Notes under the pieces: model-generated | What the model saw: the letters and a program-made list of their open reading frames with translations, nothing else | Told to the model about the DNA's origin: nothing | Databases searched by the model: none | Translations under genes and position numbers: made by a program | IMG/VR virus record: IMGVR_UViG_3300024999_000055 | Coordinates: 42,331-106,330 of that record | DNA length: 64,000 nt | Reading direction: 5' to 3' (one strand) | From: a virus | Shown here: piece after piece, positions 25,358-35,269 of the stretch | Layout: every line of letters starts with the position of its first letter | Position numbering within the stretch: position 1 is the stretch's first letter

Positions 25358-27172
25358 TTAAAATCTAAATTCTTTAGCATTTTCCACATTAAAATCAATA
25401 ATATTTATTTGTGGAAAATCATTATTATTCCATTTATTAATTTCAAATTCACCAATAACATCTATTTTTACCTTGTTAGTTTTTGATTTGGATAATCCTT
25501 TATGTGATTTCATAATCATTTGATTATATGTATTTTCACCAGAAAACTTTTTAATAAATGAAATTTTATTAGTACCAATAATCTTTTCAAATTTTATTAA
25601 GTTTCTTTTTTCTCCAAGTAATTGTATATCTTCAATTTTCAATACTATATTTGTAATTGCAAAAATAGGTTTTCTCAATGTATTGCCCCAAATATCTGCC
25701 CATTGACCAACTTGAAGAATATGTTTTTCTTTTAATTTTCCTACAGGTATTTCATAATCAACTAAATATACATCTTCAATATCTACATCTTTAAACATCT
25801 CGTTTAACTTATTTTGTGTCTCTTGAATTTTACTTTCTTTAATTTGAAATCCACCTGCATTTGGATGTCCACCTAACATTATAAAAGTATCAATTTCTTT
25901 TAATATATCCATAAAAGATATTATGGGAAATAAATTATAACTTCTAAAACTCCCTCCAAATATTGTTTCTTGTTCTTTATTCTTTAATTCATTTTTTTTC
26001 ATTTGTTTTAAGATAATAATGGGACGTTTATAAATACTTGCTAATTTATTTGCAACTAATCCAGAGAATGATTTTTCTAATATATCTGTAGCATTTATTA
26101 TAATTACTTTATTATCATTTAATTTTTGTGTTTCAATTATCTCAACCAATTCTTCCATTGATTTTTTGACTATTTTATCTTGTCTAGCTTTGATATTGGT
26201 AGTTTCTCGAATCATACATTCTTGTAAGGTTTGTATTATAATTTCTGGTTTGGGATCTTCTTTGTGTTTCCTTCTTGGTTGATATTCTTTTGTCTCTTTT
26301 TTCCCTAGAAAAGCATTTATTAAATCCATTCTTTCTTTGGCATTCCCTATTCTTGTAGTTGCATTAATAAAAGGAGCAATCTTCCATCCAACAAATGTAA
26401 AATTAATATTTTCTTCATCTACAATTTTATTTTTTATTAAAAATTGATTTATAAATTTATTATTAATAGTTTTTAAACCTTCGATGGCTAAATACCTTGT
26501 TTCGTAATTTCTCAAATCCATAGAATCTGCTATCATACCTATTGCTACTAAATCTAGATAATTATCTGCAAAATTATATTTATATTTTTTATCATATTCT
26601 TTAATAAATTTATAAACCACTCCTGCACCAGATAATGTAGTATTGGGGTATTGTCCATCTTGGCAATTGATAACCACAGCGTAAGGATTATCTTCTTCTA
26701 TCTCATGATGATCAAGAATTAATATATCCACATCTCTAGTCTCTACTAATTCCTTGCATTGTTTTACATCTGATGTTCCAGCATCAGGAACTATTAATAA
26801 ATTAAAATTATATTCTTCTAAATTTTTTACTATAATTCCATGTATTTTATTGCTATTCATTGAATGAGTAATAATTATATTTGGATTTATATTTAATATA
26901 TAATTATCAATTTCCGTAGCAGATGTTAATCCATCAACATCAACATCATCTATAATATGTATTTTACTATTATTTTCTATATGCCAATTAAGCATATTTA
27001 AACCTCTGTCCATATTTTTAAGTAACATTCCATCATGTAAAACTGATTTATTGATATTTAACATCTCTTTTGGATTCTCAACGCCTCTATTTTTTAATAA
27101 AATATCCAATAATTCATTCTCACTAATTAATTCATAACCTTTATTTAAAACTCGATACTTTATTACAAACAT
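25358..27172 (-). CDS. recJ: RecJ-like single-strand DNA exonuclease (DHH/DHHA1)
   Basis: 604 aa. DHH-family metal motifs: DDVDVDGLTS, VPDAGTSD, ILDHHEIEED, GAGVVYKFI, VAIGMIADSMDLR; DHHA1 motif GGHPNAGGFQI; a C-terminal OB-like domain. RecJ degrades single-stranded DNA 5'-3' in repair and replication. The annotated ATG overlaps the ribosome site (AAGGAGATG), so the true start may be ATA at 27163, 9 nt later, giving MKYRVLNKGYE, a normal RecJ opening. Lies between primase and polymerase. Confidence 0.9.
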   Translation of the reverse strand: MFVIKYRVLNKGYELISENELLDILLKNRGVENPKEMLNINKSVLHDGMLLKNMDRGLNMLNWHIENNSKIHIIDDVDVDGLTSATEIDNYILNINPNIIITHSMNSNKIHGIIVKNLEEYNFNLLIVPDAGTSDVKQCKELVETRDVDILILDHHEIEEDNPYAVVINCQDGQYPNTTLSGAGVVYKFIKEYDKKYKYNFADNYLDLVAIGMIADSMDLRNYETRYLAIEGLKTINNKFINQFLIKNKIVDEENINFTFVGWKIAPFINATTRIGNAKERMDLINAFLGKKETKEYQPRRKHKEDPKPEIIIQTLQECMIRETTNIKARQDKIVKKSMEELVEIIETQKLNDNKVIIINATDILEKSFSGLVANKLASIYKRPIIILKQMKKNELKNKEQETIFGGSFRSYNLFPIISFMDILKEIDTFIMLGGHPNAGGFQIKESKIQETQNKLNEMFKDVDIEDVYLVDYEIPVGKLKEKHILQVGQWADIWGNTLRKPIFAITNIVLKIEDIQLLGEKRNLIKFEKIIGTNKISFIKKFSGENTYNQMIMKSHKGLSKSKTNKVKIDVIGEFEINKWNNNDFPQINIIDFNVENAKEFRF

Positions 27173-27177
27173 CTCCT

Positions 27178-28314
27178 TTATTTTATCATCTCTTTTAATT
27201 CTTCTATATCATCTATGTAATACCGTTCTCTATATAATTCTTCAAATGTATTTTTTCCAAAATCTAGAGGCGAGTCCTTGTATCTAATGCGATTATCCCA
27301 ACAAACTACTATTGATACATTACAATATGACATAAACATTTCTGAGATTTTTATTAATCTTTTTATATAATTTTCATATTCTTTCCATGCTTTTGAATTT
27401 TTATCTATATTCTCATTGTCTATCAATTCAATTTGATATTGTTTGTCAAATGCAATTGCAATCTCTTCTATTCCTAAAGACAATAATAAATCTCTTTGAT
27501 AAAGACTTAAACTCATCCCACATAGTGCAACAGTAATGTTATTTTTTTGACCATAATAACTTCCATATAACATTACTGCCTTTTCTGATTCAACGATAAT
27601 TACTTTTTTAAATTGCTTTATGTTATTTTGATTTTGAAATATTCCATAAAGATTAAAGGACATTGGATATTTATAAGTTAATCTTTGAATAGTAATTGGC
27701 ATATATTTCTTACCACTTTCAGTTTCATGTTTAAAAAATGCTCTTCCTCTTATACCTACTAGATTGCCATTAATATCATAATGAGGAATTATTGTTTTGT
27801 TTTGGCTTATATAAAATTTAATTTGAAAGAATGAGGCAATTTCATCATTTATACCTTCTGTATACCAAGATAAAGGAATATAATCATCAAACATATTTAA
27901 TATATATTTATCATAGGTAGGAAGTTGTATTATCCTATTTTCTTTTTTATAAAGATGAAATTTCAAAAAATCTAAATCCTTATTTTGTATCTCTCGTTTC
28001 TGTAATCCTATTTTTAATTTTTTAAATCTTGAAATCCCTTTAAAATTACAAATGTAGTTATAAGATTCAATGAAATCAATTCCTTTAGCAGACATAACAA
28101 CATCAAACAAACTTAATGATCCACAACAAGTAAAACATTGAAAAAATTTAGTATCTGAAAAATAATATAATTTATTACTATCTCCATTATGACAAACTGT
28201 ATTAAAATATATATTCCCTTTATCATCTAATTTATAATTATTTGAACCTAAATCTTTTAATATTTCAATAATGTCTTCAGTAGTAATTAAATTAATTAAT
28301 TCATCTCTGTCCAT
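27178..28314 (-). CDS. dnaG: DnaG-like DNA primase
   Basis: 378 aa, shorter than bacterial DnaG (~600) because the C-terminal helicase-binding domain is absent or reduced. Zinc site CH...CFTC (VCHNGDSNKLYYF ... FQCFTCCG, about residues 41-66). TOPRIM domain with VIIVESEKAVMLYG (catalytic Glu) and AIAFDKQY in place of the usual DxD. Makes RNA primers with the neighbouring DnaB-like helicase; their genes are 1 nt apart. Confidence 0.9.
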   Translation of the reverse strand: MDRDELINLITTEDIIEILKDLGSNNYKLDDKGNIYFNTVCHNGDSNKLYYFSDTKFFQCFTCCGSLSLFDVVMSAKGIDFIESYNYICNFKGISRFKKLKIGLQKREIQNKDLDFLKFHLYKKENRIIQLPTYDKYILNMFDDYIPLSWYTEGINDEIASFFQIKFYISQNKTIIPHYDINGNLVGIRGRAFFKHETESGKKYMPITIQRLTYKYPMSFNLYGIFQNQNNIKQFKKVIIVESEKAVMLYGSYYGQKNNITVALCGMSLSLYQRDLLLSLGIEEIAIAFDKQYQIELIDNENIDKNSKAWKEYENYIKRLIKISEMFMSYCNVSIVVCWDNRIRYKDSPLDFGKNTFEELYRERYYIDDIEELKEMIK

Positions 28315-28315
28315 A

Positions 28316-29902
28316 TTAAATCACTCTTTCGGTGATCTTATCTTCTAACTCTATAATCGTTTTATCTATAGATATTGGTTCATATTCTCTATTTGTACAA
28401 AACATATCTATCGTTCTCATATTTCCTAAGTTTTGATGACACCATATTTTAACTTCTTCTGTAATTTCACCGAATCTATTTTTATATATTGAATAACACA
28501 TATTAGGTAATAATGTTTTATTTAATCCTTTCGCCTTTTGAATTAATGGTTGTATATAATCAAGTTCTTTTTTTGTAGGAGCAAAAACAACAATTCCTAC
28601 ATCAGCTTTATTTGGTAATGATCTAGCTCCTTTTACTGCTCTTTGATCTCTAACACTGTCTCTACGTGCTTCATCTGTTGTTTGTGTGAAACCGAAAATT
28701 ACAATATCATAATCTGTAGCTAATTTTTTAGTATTAGCAGAAAGATTTAACAATACTTGATCTTCTCTTGCTGACATTCCTTTAGTTAATTGAACATATT
28801 CTGCAATCAATGCTTGTGTTAATTCAAGGTAATCAATTGCAAGAACATCTAATCCTTCTTTAAATTTATATCTATCTACAGTATTTCTTAGATATGCTAA
28901 GTCATAATTAGATTCGTCTTCTAAAAAGATTTTTGCTTGTTTTACATATTCTATTGCTTTATCAATTCTTTTTTCTTCTTCTTCAGTTAAAGTATTTTTT
29001 TTGATTTTATATTCTTCCACTCCACTAACAAATGCCCACATCATAGGTTCTAACTCTTCATATATTTTCATTTCTGTTCCTATATATAATCCTACATTAT
29101 TTTGACCATTAGGATTAGGTAAAAAATTTTCCTTGTCATGATCCCATAAATAGGGACTACAAACTAATAATAATCTTTCAATTGCAATTCTTGTTTTGCC
29201 TTTCCCACTATCCCTTGTTTCAAGAAAAAATCCTCCTTTTAATGCACCTCTTGTAAGAGTATTTAAATACTTACTTTCAATTCCATATCCATAGCATGGA
29301 GATTCCTTCATTTTAATTCTTAATTCTTCTGCATTATCTCCAGATTTTCTTCTTTTAGATGAATCTTTTATAAAGAATTTCTCTTTAACATTGAAATTTT
29401 TTCTATCGAAATGTTGTTGTATTTCATTTAATGTCATAGATTCAAATTTTTCTTGTTGTTGCTTAATGATTATATGATCTATTTCTTCCATGTCTAAAAT
29501 TTCAGATACATTTATACCTTCACTTATGTAACTTCTTAATAAAGATAATTTTCTAATTTTATTATAGTAATATTCATAGTTAAGAATATTAGCATCTTCA
29601 TATACTTGAGATAACCATTCAAGATTCTTTTCATTTTCAAATAACAAGATATATCCTTTTGGATCATTTGTATTTAAATATGTTTCAATATCTGAGATTC
29701 TAATTTCTTTTAATTCCTGAAGATATAGATTATAAATACAAGTGAAAGTTAACTTATGTATGCCATTTGGAAAATCTTCATCTACATTCAGTATAAATTT
29801 TTTATCTTTTAATAAATAAGGATCTTTCATTAAACATCCTAATACTTGACAAGATGCTCGTTTATCAAAATATTTCTCTATTTGTTTTTTAGTTATTCTC
29901 AT
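28316..29902 (-). CDS. dnaB: DnaB-like replicative helicase
   Basis: 528 aa. N-terminal DnaB domain (ASCQVLGCLMKDPYLL), RecA-like core with Walker A SGKGKTR, Walker B LDVLAIDYLEL, QTT sensor and a final arginine-finger region near KGARSLPNKAD. The hexameric ring unwinds DNA ahead of the polymerase and recruits primase. GGGAGGTAGGTA supports the ATG; the upstream zinc protein overlaps it by 14 nt. Confidence 0.92.
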   Translation of the reverse strand: MRITKKQIEKYFDKRASCQVLGCLMKDPYLLKDKKFILNVDEDFPNGIHKLTFTCIYNLYLQELKEIRISDIETYLNTNDPKGYILLFENEKNLEWLSQVYEDANILNYEYYYNKIRKLSLLRSYISEGINVSEILDMEEIDHIIIKQQQEKFESMTLNEIQQHFDRKNFNVKEKFFIKDSSKRRKSGDNAEELRIKMKESPCYGYGIESKYLNTLTRGALKGGFFLETRDSGKGKTRIAIERLLLVCSPYLWDHDKENFLPNPNGQNNVGLYIGTEMKIYEELEPMMWAFVSGVEEYKIKKNTLTEEEEKRIDKAIEYVKQAKIFLEDESNYDLAYLRNTVDRYKFKEGLDVLAIDYLELTQALIAEYVQLTKGMSAREDQVLLNLSANTKKLATDYDIVIFGFTQTTDEARRDSVRDQRAVKGARSLPNKADVGIVVFAPTKKELDYIQPLIQKAKGLNKTLLPNMCYSIYKNRFGEITEEVKIWCHQNLGNMRTIDMFCTNREYEPISIDKTIIELEDKITERVI

Positions 29903-30407
29903 TACCTACCTCCCAATTTTTTTGCAATGGTAAAGGTTTTTTGATATTAATTTGTTTACTTGATATTTGTGTTTTTATATTTATAATTTGTTCATTATTA
30001 ATAAATTCTTCAGATTTATCTTCTAAATTAAATACCTTATTATAATGATTTTTTGCTTTCTCATAATAATAAGGTATAATACCTAATCCAGTTTCATCTA
30101 AAACTTTATTTTCTAATACATCATAGTAATATAATAATGTATAATACATCCCTATATTAGTATAATTATAATTATCTCTATAGGTTTTTAATTGTTGAAA
30201 CATCATACCCGTTGGAACTTTTATATTGTATATCTTACATATGTATTGAAATAATAAATCCCAGTCATTTTTATATTTATCAGATTCTATTTCTTTTGTT
30301 TCTAAGCATTTACTACAGTATTTTTTATTACTTTTAACAGTTAAATCTTCTTTATTGAAAGATTCTTTGCATATATAACATTTTAATTGTCTTTGTTTTT
30401 TTTCCAT
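29889..30407 (-). CDS. Zinc-finger protein of the primosome operon, possible helicase loader, 172 aa
   Basis: Starts with a Cys4 zinc site (CYICKESF ... YCSKCLE), then a helical region WDLLFQYICKIYNIKVP...YYTLLYYYDV...GIGIIPYYYEKAK. The helical part has a pattern I associate with small phage/Gram-positive replication accessory proteins, without a firm name. It overlaps the helicase gene start by 14 nt, so tight coupling supports a helicase-loading or scaffold role (inference). Confidence 0.65.
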   Translation of the reverse strand: MEKKQRQLKCYICKESFNKEDLTVKSNKKYCSKCLETKEIESDKYKNDWDLLFQYICKIYNIKVPTGMMFQQLKTYRDNYNYTNIGMYYTLLYYYDVLENKVLDETGLGIIPYYYEKAKNHYNKVFNLEDKSEEFINNEQIINIKTQISSKQINIKKPLPLQKNWEVGNENN

Positions 30408-30428
30408 AAATCAACCTACCTTTTAATA

Positions 30429-30458
30429 AATAAAGAGGTAGTTTCCTACCCCTTTATT
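30429..30458 (-). terminator. GAAA-loop hairpin, terminator-like
   Basis: On the minus strand AATAAAGGGGTAG-GAAA-CTACCTCTTTATT forms 13 pairs (one G-U), followed by TATTTATT. It lies between the ATPase gene (30474) and the zinc protein, and probably reduces read-through from the upstream genes. Confidence 0.55.
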
Positions 30459-30473
30459 CTTTTTATAATATTA

Positions 30474-31499
30474 TTAATCTTCCATTTCTTCTAATAATTC
30501 TTCTAAATCTTGTTTAATCCGCATTAAAGGTTGAATTTGTTTTTTAGTAGATTCACTAACAGTAACATCTTCCCCAAGATGTTCAGCAACAATATCTGCA
30601 TATTCTTCAAGTTTATCAATTTCTTCAAATCGTGTAAATAATTCTCCGATGGATTCTTTTAATTCTTCATGTGTAGGTTCTTCACCTTCATAAATTTCTC
30701 TTTGTGCTTTATAATCAATATCATCTTTTTGACCAGACATTTCCTTTTCTTTAATTAAACCTGCAATAATAACTTTTTCTAAATTTTCTGCTGTAAAATC
30801 TTCAATATAACGCTCAGTATAAATATTTCTGCATCGAGCAAAAAACTCATCTGTTTCTGCTAAATAACCACTAGAATGAATAGGATTCCCTTCTTCATCT
30901 ACACCATTTGATTTTAGATATACAATATAATCAGAATTATTTCGGATAGGTGCAATGTTTCTTTCGTCACCTTCAATAACAAATTTTTCTTTATCTTTAT
31001 CAAATTTTTCATGACCAAGAAAGACTACTGTAAACCCAAGTTTTAATAATTTATTAACTTGATTAAACATTTCATCTTGATATTCTTGCCACAGACCATA
31101 ACCTTTATTTCCTGTTTTGATACTTGTTGAGCCAAATTTCTCAATTATATAATCTCTACACCATCTACCCATAGTTTCCATACCATCACATATAATAGTA
31201 ACTTGTTCTTGTTCAAGAATTTTACACCATTTCTTACCACCTAAAGTTCTTAAATGTCCTGTAAAATCACTCCATTTATTTGCTTTTAAAACAATAGCAC
31301 CACTAATACCATTTAAACCTTCTTCAAAAGGAATAAAAACTGGATTTTTAAATTTAGATGCTTGATAGGTTTTCCCCAAATCATTATATCCATATATTGT
31401 AATAATTTTTCCTCTTAAATCAGTAGTAATTTTACTTACTTTAGCTTTGTCTCTAAAAGTTGTTTCAACCAAACTTAATAAATCACTTGAAATTGCCAT
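30474..31499 (-). CDS. RecA-like AAA ATPase of the phage nucleotide-binding family (Sak4-like)
   Basis: 341 aa. P-loop GYNDLGKTYQASKF near residue 37, Walker B TIICDGMETM, sensor VVFLGHEK. The core matches the phage AAA_24/Sak4 type ATPases, which partner single-strand binding proteins in recombination. The last ~100 residues are acidic and helical, likely an interaction tail. It is followed on the same strand by the helicase and preceded by the OB-fold-like protein at 31594, the usual recombination-module order. Confidence 0.8.
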   Translation of the reverse strand: MAISSDLLSLVETTFRDKAKVSKITTDLRGKIITIYGYNDLGKTYQASKFKNPVFIPFEEGLNGISGAIVLKANKWSDFTGHLRTLGGKKWCKILEQEQVTIICDGMETMGRWCRDYIIEKFGSTSIKTGNKGYGLWQEYQDEMFNQVNKLLKLGFTVVFLGHEKFDKDKEKFVIEGDERNIAPIRNNSDYIVYLKSNGVDEEGNPIHSSGYLAETDEFFARCRNIYTERYIEDFTAENLEKVIIAGLIKEKEMSGQKDDIDYKAQREIYEGEEPTHEELKESIGELFTRFEEIDKLEEYADIVAEHLGEDVTVSESTKKQIQPLMRIKQDLEELLEEMED

Positions 31500-31556
31500 A
31501 AAATATATTCCTCCAATTTATATTTATTTTATATTTATGTAATAAGCAAATGAGGA

Positions 31557-31572
31557 AGGGGATTTCTCCCCT
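31557..31572 (-). promoter_or_regulatory. Short GC-rich hairpin with GAAA loop
   Basis: AGGGGA-GAAA-TCCCCT on the minus strand, between the OB-fold-like gene and the ATPase gene. No U-tract follows, so an mRNA-processing or stabilising hairpin is likelier than a terminator. Confidence 0.45.
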
Positions 31573-31593
31573 ATCACTCAATTAAATATCAGA

Positions 31594-32547
31594 TTAGAAT
31601 TTAGGGCGTTCCCTCTTAGTTGTATTTGCTCCTGTCCCTTTTAATCCTTTTCCTTTTTTATCAGTATATTCTTCATTCTTTTTATTTTCAATTTCATTGT
31701 CTCTTTCGATCTTAGCCTTTTTTACAAGTTCTGGATCGAATTCTTTTTCTTCATCTTCTTGAATATCTGCACCAAGAACAATTAACTCATTAACATACTC
31801 TCTATGTTCTTCAATTTTTGCTTTACCTAAAGTTCCACCTTTTTTAGTTTTAACAATTTTACTTTGGTAATTGATGTTGCCCCATAAATTTAATGTCATA
31901 CCTTCTTCAACAGAATTCAAAACATCTGCACCAAAGTCATATTCTTCACCTTCATCATCAATAATTGTCCCTGCAACAAATTCCATAGGAATAACTTTCC
32001 CACCATACACAGGAATCCATCCTGAAATTATTGTCCTACCAGTTTCTTCATCATTTTTTATTTCCTCTTTAATTGACGTAACATACATTTCTACATCAAA
32101 ATCAGCTTTATAATCTTCAGGTTTAATACTATTATCAATTGAAATCGTACCAAAACCTAATTCAATAGTAATTTTAGTTTTTACTTCCTCAGATTCTTTA
32201 ATTTTAAATATTTCTTCTTTGAAATGTGGTACAAAATCTTTATTGCCAAAAACTCTTACCTTAGTTACATTTTCTCGATCTTCATCATTTTTACAATCTG
32301 CAAGTGTTAACTGTTCTTTTTCAATGAATTTATTTAAAGTTTCAAAAACTTTTTTAGCTTTACCATCTTTATTTTTTTCTTTTACAAAAACCTTTACTTC
32401 TAATTCTGAAAACTCACCAGTTTTAACTATCAATGAACCATTTATGTAGTTACCCTCTTTATCTTTGTTAAATTTTAATTTGTGTTCTTTAACTTCACCT
32501 GTTAATGTAACATTGTTAACCGCTTGTCTCAATTCATTATTTGCCAT
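31594..32547 (-). CDS. Putative OB-fold single-stranded DNA-binding protein, 317 aa
   Basis: Opens NNVTLTGEVKEHKLKFNKD, a strand-turn pattern like SSB-type OB folds, with a second similar unit near residues 150-240 (SGWIPVYGGKVIPMEF). Ends in a Lys-rich, disordered tail (KKGKGLKGTGANTTKRERPKF), not the acidic tip of bacterial SSB. Next to the RecA-like ATPase, ligase and helicase, ssDNA binding is the likely role; not proven by motif. Confidence 0.65.
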   Translation of the reverse strand: MANNELRQAVNNVTLTGEVKEHKLKFNKDKEGNYINGSLIVKTGEFSELEVKVFVKEKNKDGKAKKVFETLNKFIEKEQLTLADCKNDEDRENVTKVRVFGNKDFVPHFKEEIFKIKESEEVKTKITIELGFGTISIDNSIKPEDYKADFDVEMYVTSIKEEIKNDEETGRTIISGWIPVYGGKVIPMEFVAGTIIDDEGEEYDFGADVLNSVEEGMTLNLWGNINYQSKIVKTKKGGTLGKAKIEEHREYVNELIVLGADIQEDEEKEFDPELVKKAKIERDNEIENKKNEEYTDKKGKGLKGTGANTTKRERPKF

Positions 32548-32638
32548 ATGTAATATTAGTCTCCTTTAAATTTTAATTTTTATTTTTACAATCTATATAC
32601 TTATTTAATAACTAAACTATCAATCGACTAATTAAATC

Positions 32639-32923
32639 CTACTCTTCATCCTCTTTCTCATCATCTTCAACATATAATCTCAGACTTCCTTCTTGCATTT
32701 CAACTACATTCCATCTTTCATTATGTTTTCCACCATCAGGAATAAATTCAATTTCAACTTTCTCTGGTTTTGTACCTTTGAATCCAGTTACATTTCCTAC
32801 TTTTAATTCTCCGTTGTCTTCTGAAATAAATCTAATTTTGTTTCCTGTAGAAATGGTTTGCAATTCTCCTGTATTAATTTCTACTTCAATTGATTTGTAC
32901 GGAACTTTTTCAACATTGACCAT
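32639..32923 (-). CDS. Small beta-rich protein, 94 aa
   Basis: Start set at ATG 32923 with AGGAG 13 nt upstream; an ATG at 32947 has no site. Mostly beta strands (KSIEVEINTGELQTISTGNK) and a strongly acidic tail (DDEKEDEE), as in SSB-interacting proteins. First gene after the promoter at 33194-33222, with a ~260-nt leader. Function unknown. Confidence 0.6.
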   Translation of the reverse strand: MVNVEKVPYKSIEVEINTGELQTISTGNKIRFISEDNGELKVGNVTGFKGTKPEKVEIEFIPDGGKHNERWNVVEMQEGSLRLYVEDDEKEDEE

Positions 32924-33000
32924 AAATAAATCATTTCTCCTTTTCATTATAGATTTTATCTTATTTTACACTTTAAAATCTTAGAAGCCTAACTTTTTAC

Positions 33001-33110
33001 AAATCATGACCAAATATTCCTTTTATCATGATTTTCTGAAAATTGACATGCTCTAAACCATTATTTTATAGGGGTTTGTGATTTGGTATATTTTGTAAAT
33101 CACCCTTTCT
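33001..33110. repeat. ATCATGAT element with AAACC/GGGTTT inverted repeat
   Basis: AAATCATGA (33001-33009) and TCATGATTT (33026-33034) are 9-base inverted copies; then AAACC ... GGGGTTTGTGATTTGG and GTGATTT/AAATCAC arms. Lies in the 5' leader downstream of the promoter at 33194. Same composition as 63779-63821 and 36299-36385. The 32924-33275 gap holds no gene. Confidence 0.55.
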
Positions 33111-33193
33111 TTGAAATATTTTCTTACCTTTTCGATTTTTTGATGAAATTTGAATCATTTTTGATATTTTTCTTAATTCCTTCCTACATCACT

Positions 33194-33222
33194 ATTATAT
33201 TCCCATTCTGTATAATTGTCAA
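33194..33222 (-). promoter_or_regulatory. Sigma-A-type promoter (TTGACA-17-TATAAT)
   Basis: TTGACA (33217-33222), 17 nt, TATAAT (33194-33199), both perfect. The -35 box overlaps the outer end of the ligase hairpin (33219-33267). Drives the recombination/replication operon starting at 32923. Confidence 0.85.
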
Positions 33223-33267
33223 GAGAGAATTTAATTTATTTTTTGTTTTAGTTAAATTCTCTCTTGA
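33219..33267 (-). terminator. 16-bp inverted repeat after ligase gene
   Basis: TCAAGAGAGAATTTAA / TTAAATTCTCTCTTGA, perfect over 16 bases with a 17-nt loop, 8 nt past the ligase stop. It lacks a U-run but is long enough to halt or stabilise transcripts. Its end supplies part of the next promoter's -35 box. Confidence 0.55.
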
Positions 33268-33275
33268 ATAGGAAA

Positions 33276-35240
33276 CTAAATCATCTTAATAAATTCATCT
33301 TCGGAAAGCACATAAATACCATCTTTAATTGCTTTATCTACTTTACTACTACCTTTTACACTTCCAACTACAAGATAATCTAAACTCTTAGCATATCCTG
33401 AAGTAAATTCAGCACCCAAACCTTCAAGTAATGATTTTAATTCTTCTTTCTTGTAATTTGCAAACGTCCCAGTACAGTAAATCTTCTTAGAATGAAAAAA
33501 TCCATCTTTATTTGTTGTATTTTCCAACTTAATTTCCTCCTTCTTAACACTCACAACATCTAATAATTCCTTAATTTGTTTCATATTATCTTCATCTTGA
33601 AAATATGAATAAATACTCATTGCAGTAGTTTCGCCAAAATCTTTAATAGTCATAAATTTATAACCTGAATAAGATTCTGTTGCATCTAAAAAAGCATTAA
33701 TATCACTATTAAAATGTTTCTCTAATCTCTTAGAACTACCAAATCCAACATTTTTAATCCCTAAAGATGCAATTAGTGAACACATTTTAATACTCTTAGA
33801 ATTTTCAATCGCTTTAATCATCTTATTATAAGATTTCAAAGCAAAACCAGGAAGTGATATAATATCTTTTTTATATCTTTCTAGTTTAAAAATATCCATA
33901 TAACAATTAATAAAACCTTTGTCAATAAATACTTCTAATGATGCTTCACCAATATCACTAATATTAAAGCATTGTTTACTAACAAAGTGTTTTAATTTCT
34001 TAAGTAACTTTGCATCACAATCAGGATTAAGACAGAATAAATCATGAGTATTTACAACTTTTCTAACTTCTACTTTACCTTTACAAGTAGGACATTCTTT
34101 AGGAATTTCTTCAGTTCCACTTCTTGTAATATTATTTTCAATTGCAGGAATAATTTTGTTCCTCTTCGATATCTCAATCACATCATCTTTACCAAGTTTT
34201 AATTGCCAAAATCTATCTAAATTATGTGTTGTTGCTCTGGTTACTTCTGTACCTTCAATTTGAACTGGTTGGAAGATACCTGTACCTACAATTTTCCCAA
34301 ATCTACTTGTATTCCATTCAGTATATAGATATTTTGATTTATGCCAACTATCCTCGAATTTGAAAGAAATTGATCCATTATAATGATGATTGGTTTTGCC
34401 TAATGATTCTGCATATTTAATATCATTGAATGTTAGCACTAGGCCATCAATTGGATAATCAAAAGTAGGAATATCTTCTATAATTTGATTAATTGTTTCT
34501 TCAAGATTATTTTTATCAACAATCCAATATTGAACAGTATCAAATCCTTGTGATTTTAACCATTCTAATTGTTCAATTTTTGTATTAAATTTATTTCCTT
34601 TAAGAATATTAAAAGCACAAAATTCAATATTCCTATCTTTGCATACTTTAGAATCAAGCAAACCAACTGAACCATTCGCTAAATTCCTTGGATTTGCATA
34701 TCTATCATCTGGATTTTTAATTTTAGAGTTTAATTCATTGAATGAAGAATATTTCATATAATTCTCACCAATAATTTGAATCTCTTGTTCATCATCAATT
34801 GTTAATGGAATATTTTTAATACTATTACCATTATGAGAAATATCTTCTCCAATATTTGTTTCTGAATCTCCTCTAGTTACCAATTGTTTAAATTCTTTTT
34901 GATAAGTTATTTTACCTGTCCCACCATCAATTTTTAACATTAACACACCTTGTTTATCACCTAACCATTTTACCAATTTAGGAATTTCTTTGATCTTGTT
35001 AAGTGACAATAGAGGAATATCATGGTGTACTTTTGGTAGATTAGATACTACTTTATAACCTGCTCTTTGTGTAGGTGAATTAGATAATATGATATTAGTA
35101 GATTCTTCTAATGATTTAAGTTCGTCAAATAGAATGTTGTATTCACGATTCTCCATTATAGGAGTATTTAGATTGTAGTATGCATCACATGCTTTGTTTA
35201 ATTCTTTCACCAAATCTTGAATTCTCTTAATCTTATCCAT
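33276..35240 (-). CDS. ligA: NAD-dependent DNA ligase
   Basis: 654 aa, near the bacterial length (~670). Adenylation motif KIDG at K103, OB domain, Cys4 zinc finger (CPTC ... CLNPDC, about 395-420), helix-hairpin-helix region, and a C-terminal BRCT domain (YCTGTFANYKKEELKSLLEG, SLDYLVVG). Seals nicks using NAD rather than ATP, so phage replication depends on host NAD. AAAGGAGG supports the ATG. Adjacent to the operon carrying the other replication genes but on a separate transcript. Confidence 0.94.
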   Translation of the reverse strand: MDKIKRIQDLVKELNKACDAYYNLNTPIMENREYNILFDELKSLEESTNIILSNSPTQRAGYKVVSNLPKVHHDIPLLSLNKIKEIPKLVKWLGDKQGVLMLKIDGGTGKITYQKEFKQLVTRGDSETNIGEDISHNGNSIKNIPLTIDDEQEIQIIGENYMKYSSFNELNSKIKNPDDRYANPRNLANGSVGLLDSKVCKDRNIEFCAFNILKGNKFNTKIEQLEWLKSQGFDTVQYWIVDKNNLEETINQIIEDIPTFDYPIDGLVLTFNDIKYAESLGKTNHHYNGSISFKFEDSWHKSKYLYTEWNTSRFGKIVGTGIFQPVQIEGTEVTRATTHNLDRFWQLKLGKDDVIEISKRNKIIPAIENNITRSGTEEIPKECPTCKGKVEVRKVVNTHDLFCLNPDCDAKLLKKLKHFVSKQCFNISDIGEASLEVFIDKGFINCYMDIFKLERYKKDIISLPGFALKSYNKMIKAIENSKSIKMCSLIASLGIKNVGFGSSKRLEKHFNSDINAFLDATESYSGYKFMTIKDFGETTAMSIYSYFQDEDNMKQIKELLDVVSVKKEEIKLENTTNKDGFFHSKKIYCTGTFANYKKEELKSLLEGLGAEFTSGYAKSLDYLVVGSVKGSSKVDKAIKDGIYVLSEDEFIKMI

Positions 35241-35269
35241 ATGTAGCCTCCTTTAAATTTCTATTCCCA

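Noticed and set aside
30474-31499. The ATPase as full RecA
   Set aside because: P-loop and Walker B fit the phage AAA_24/Sak4 group, but RecA-specific loop and C-terminal domain are lacking.
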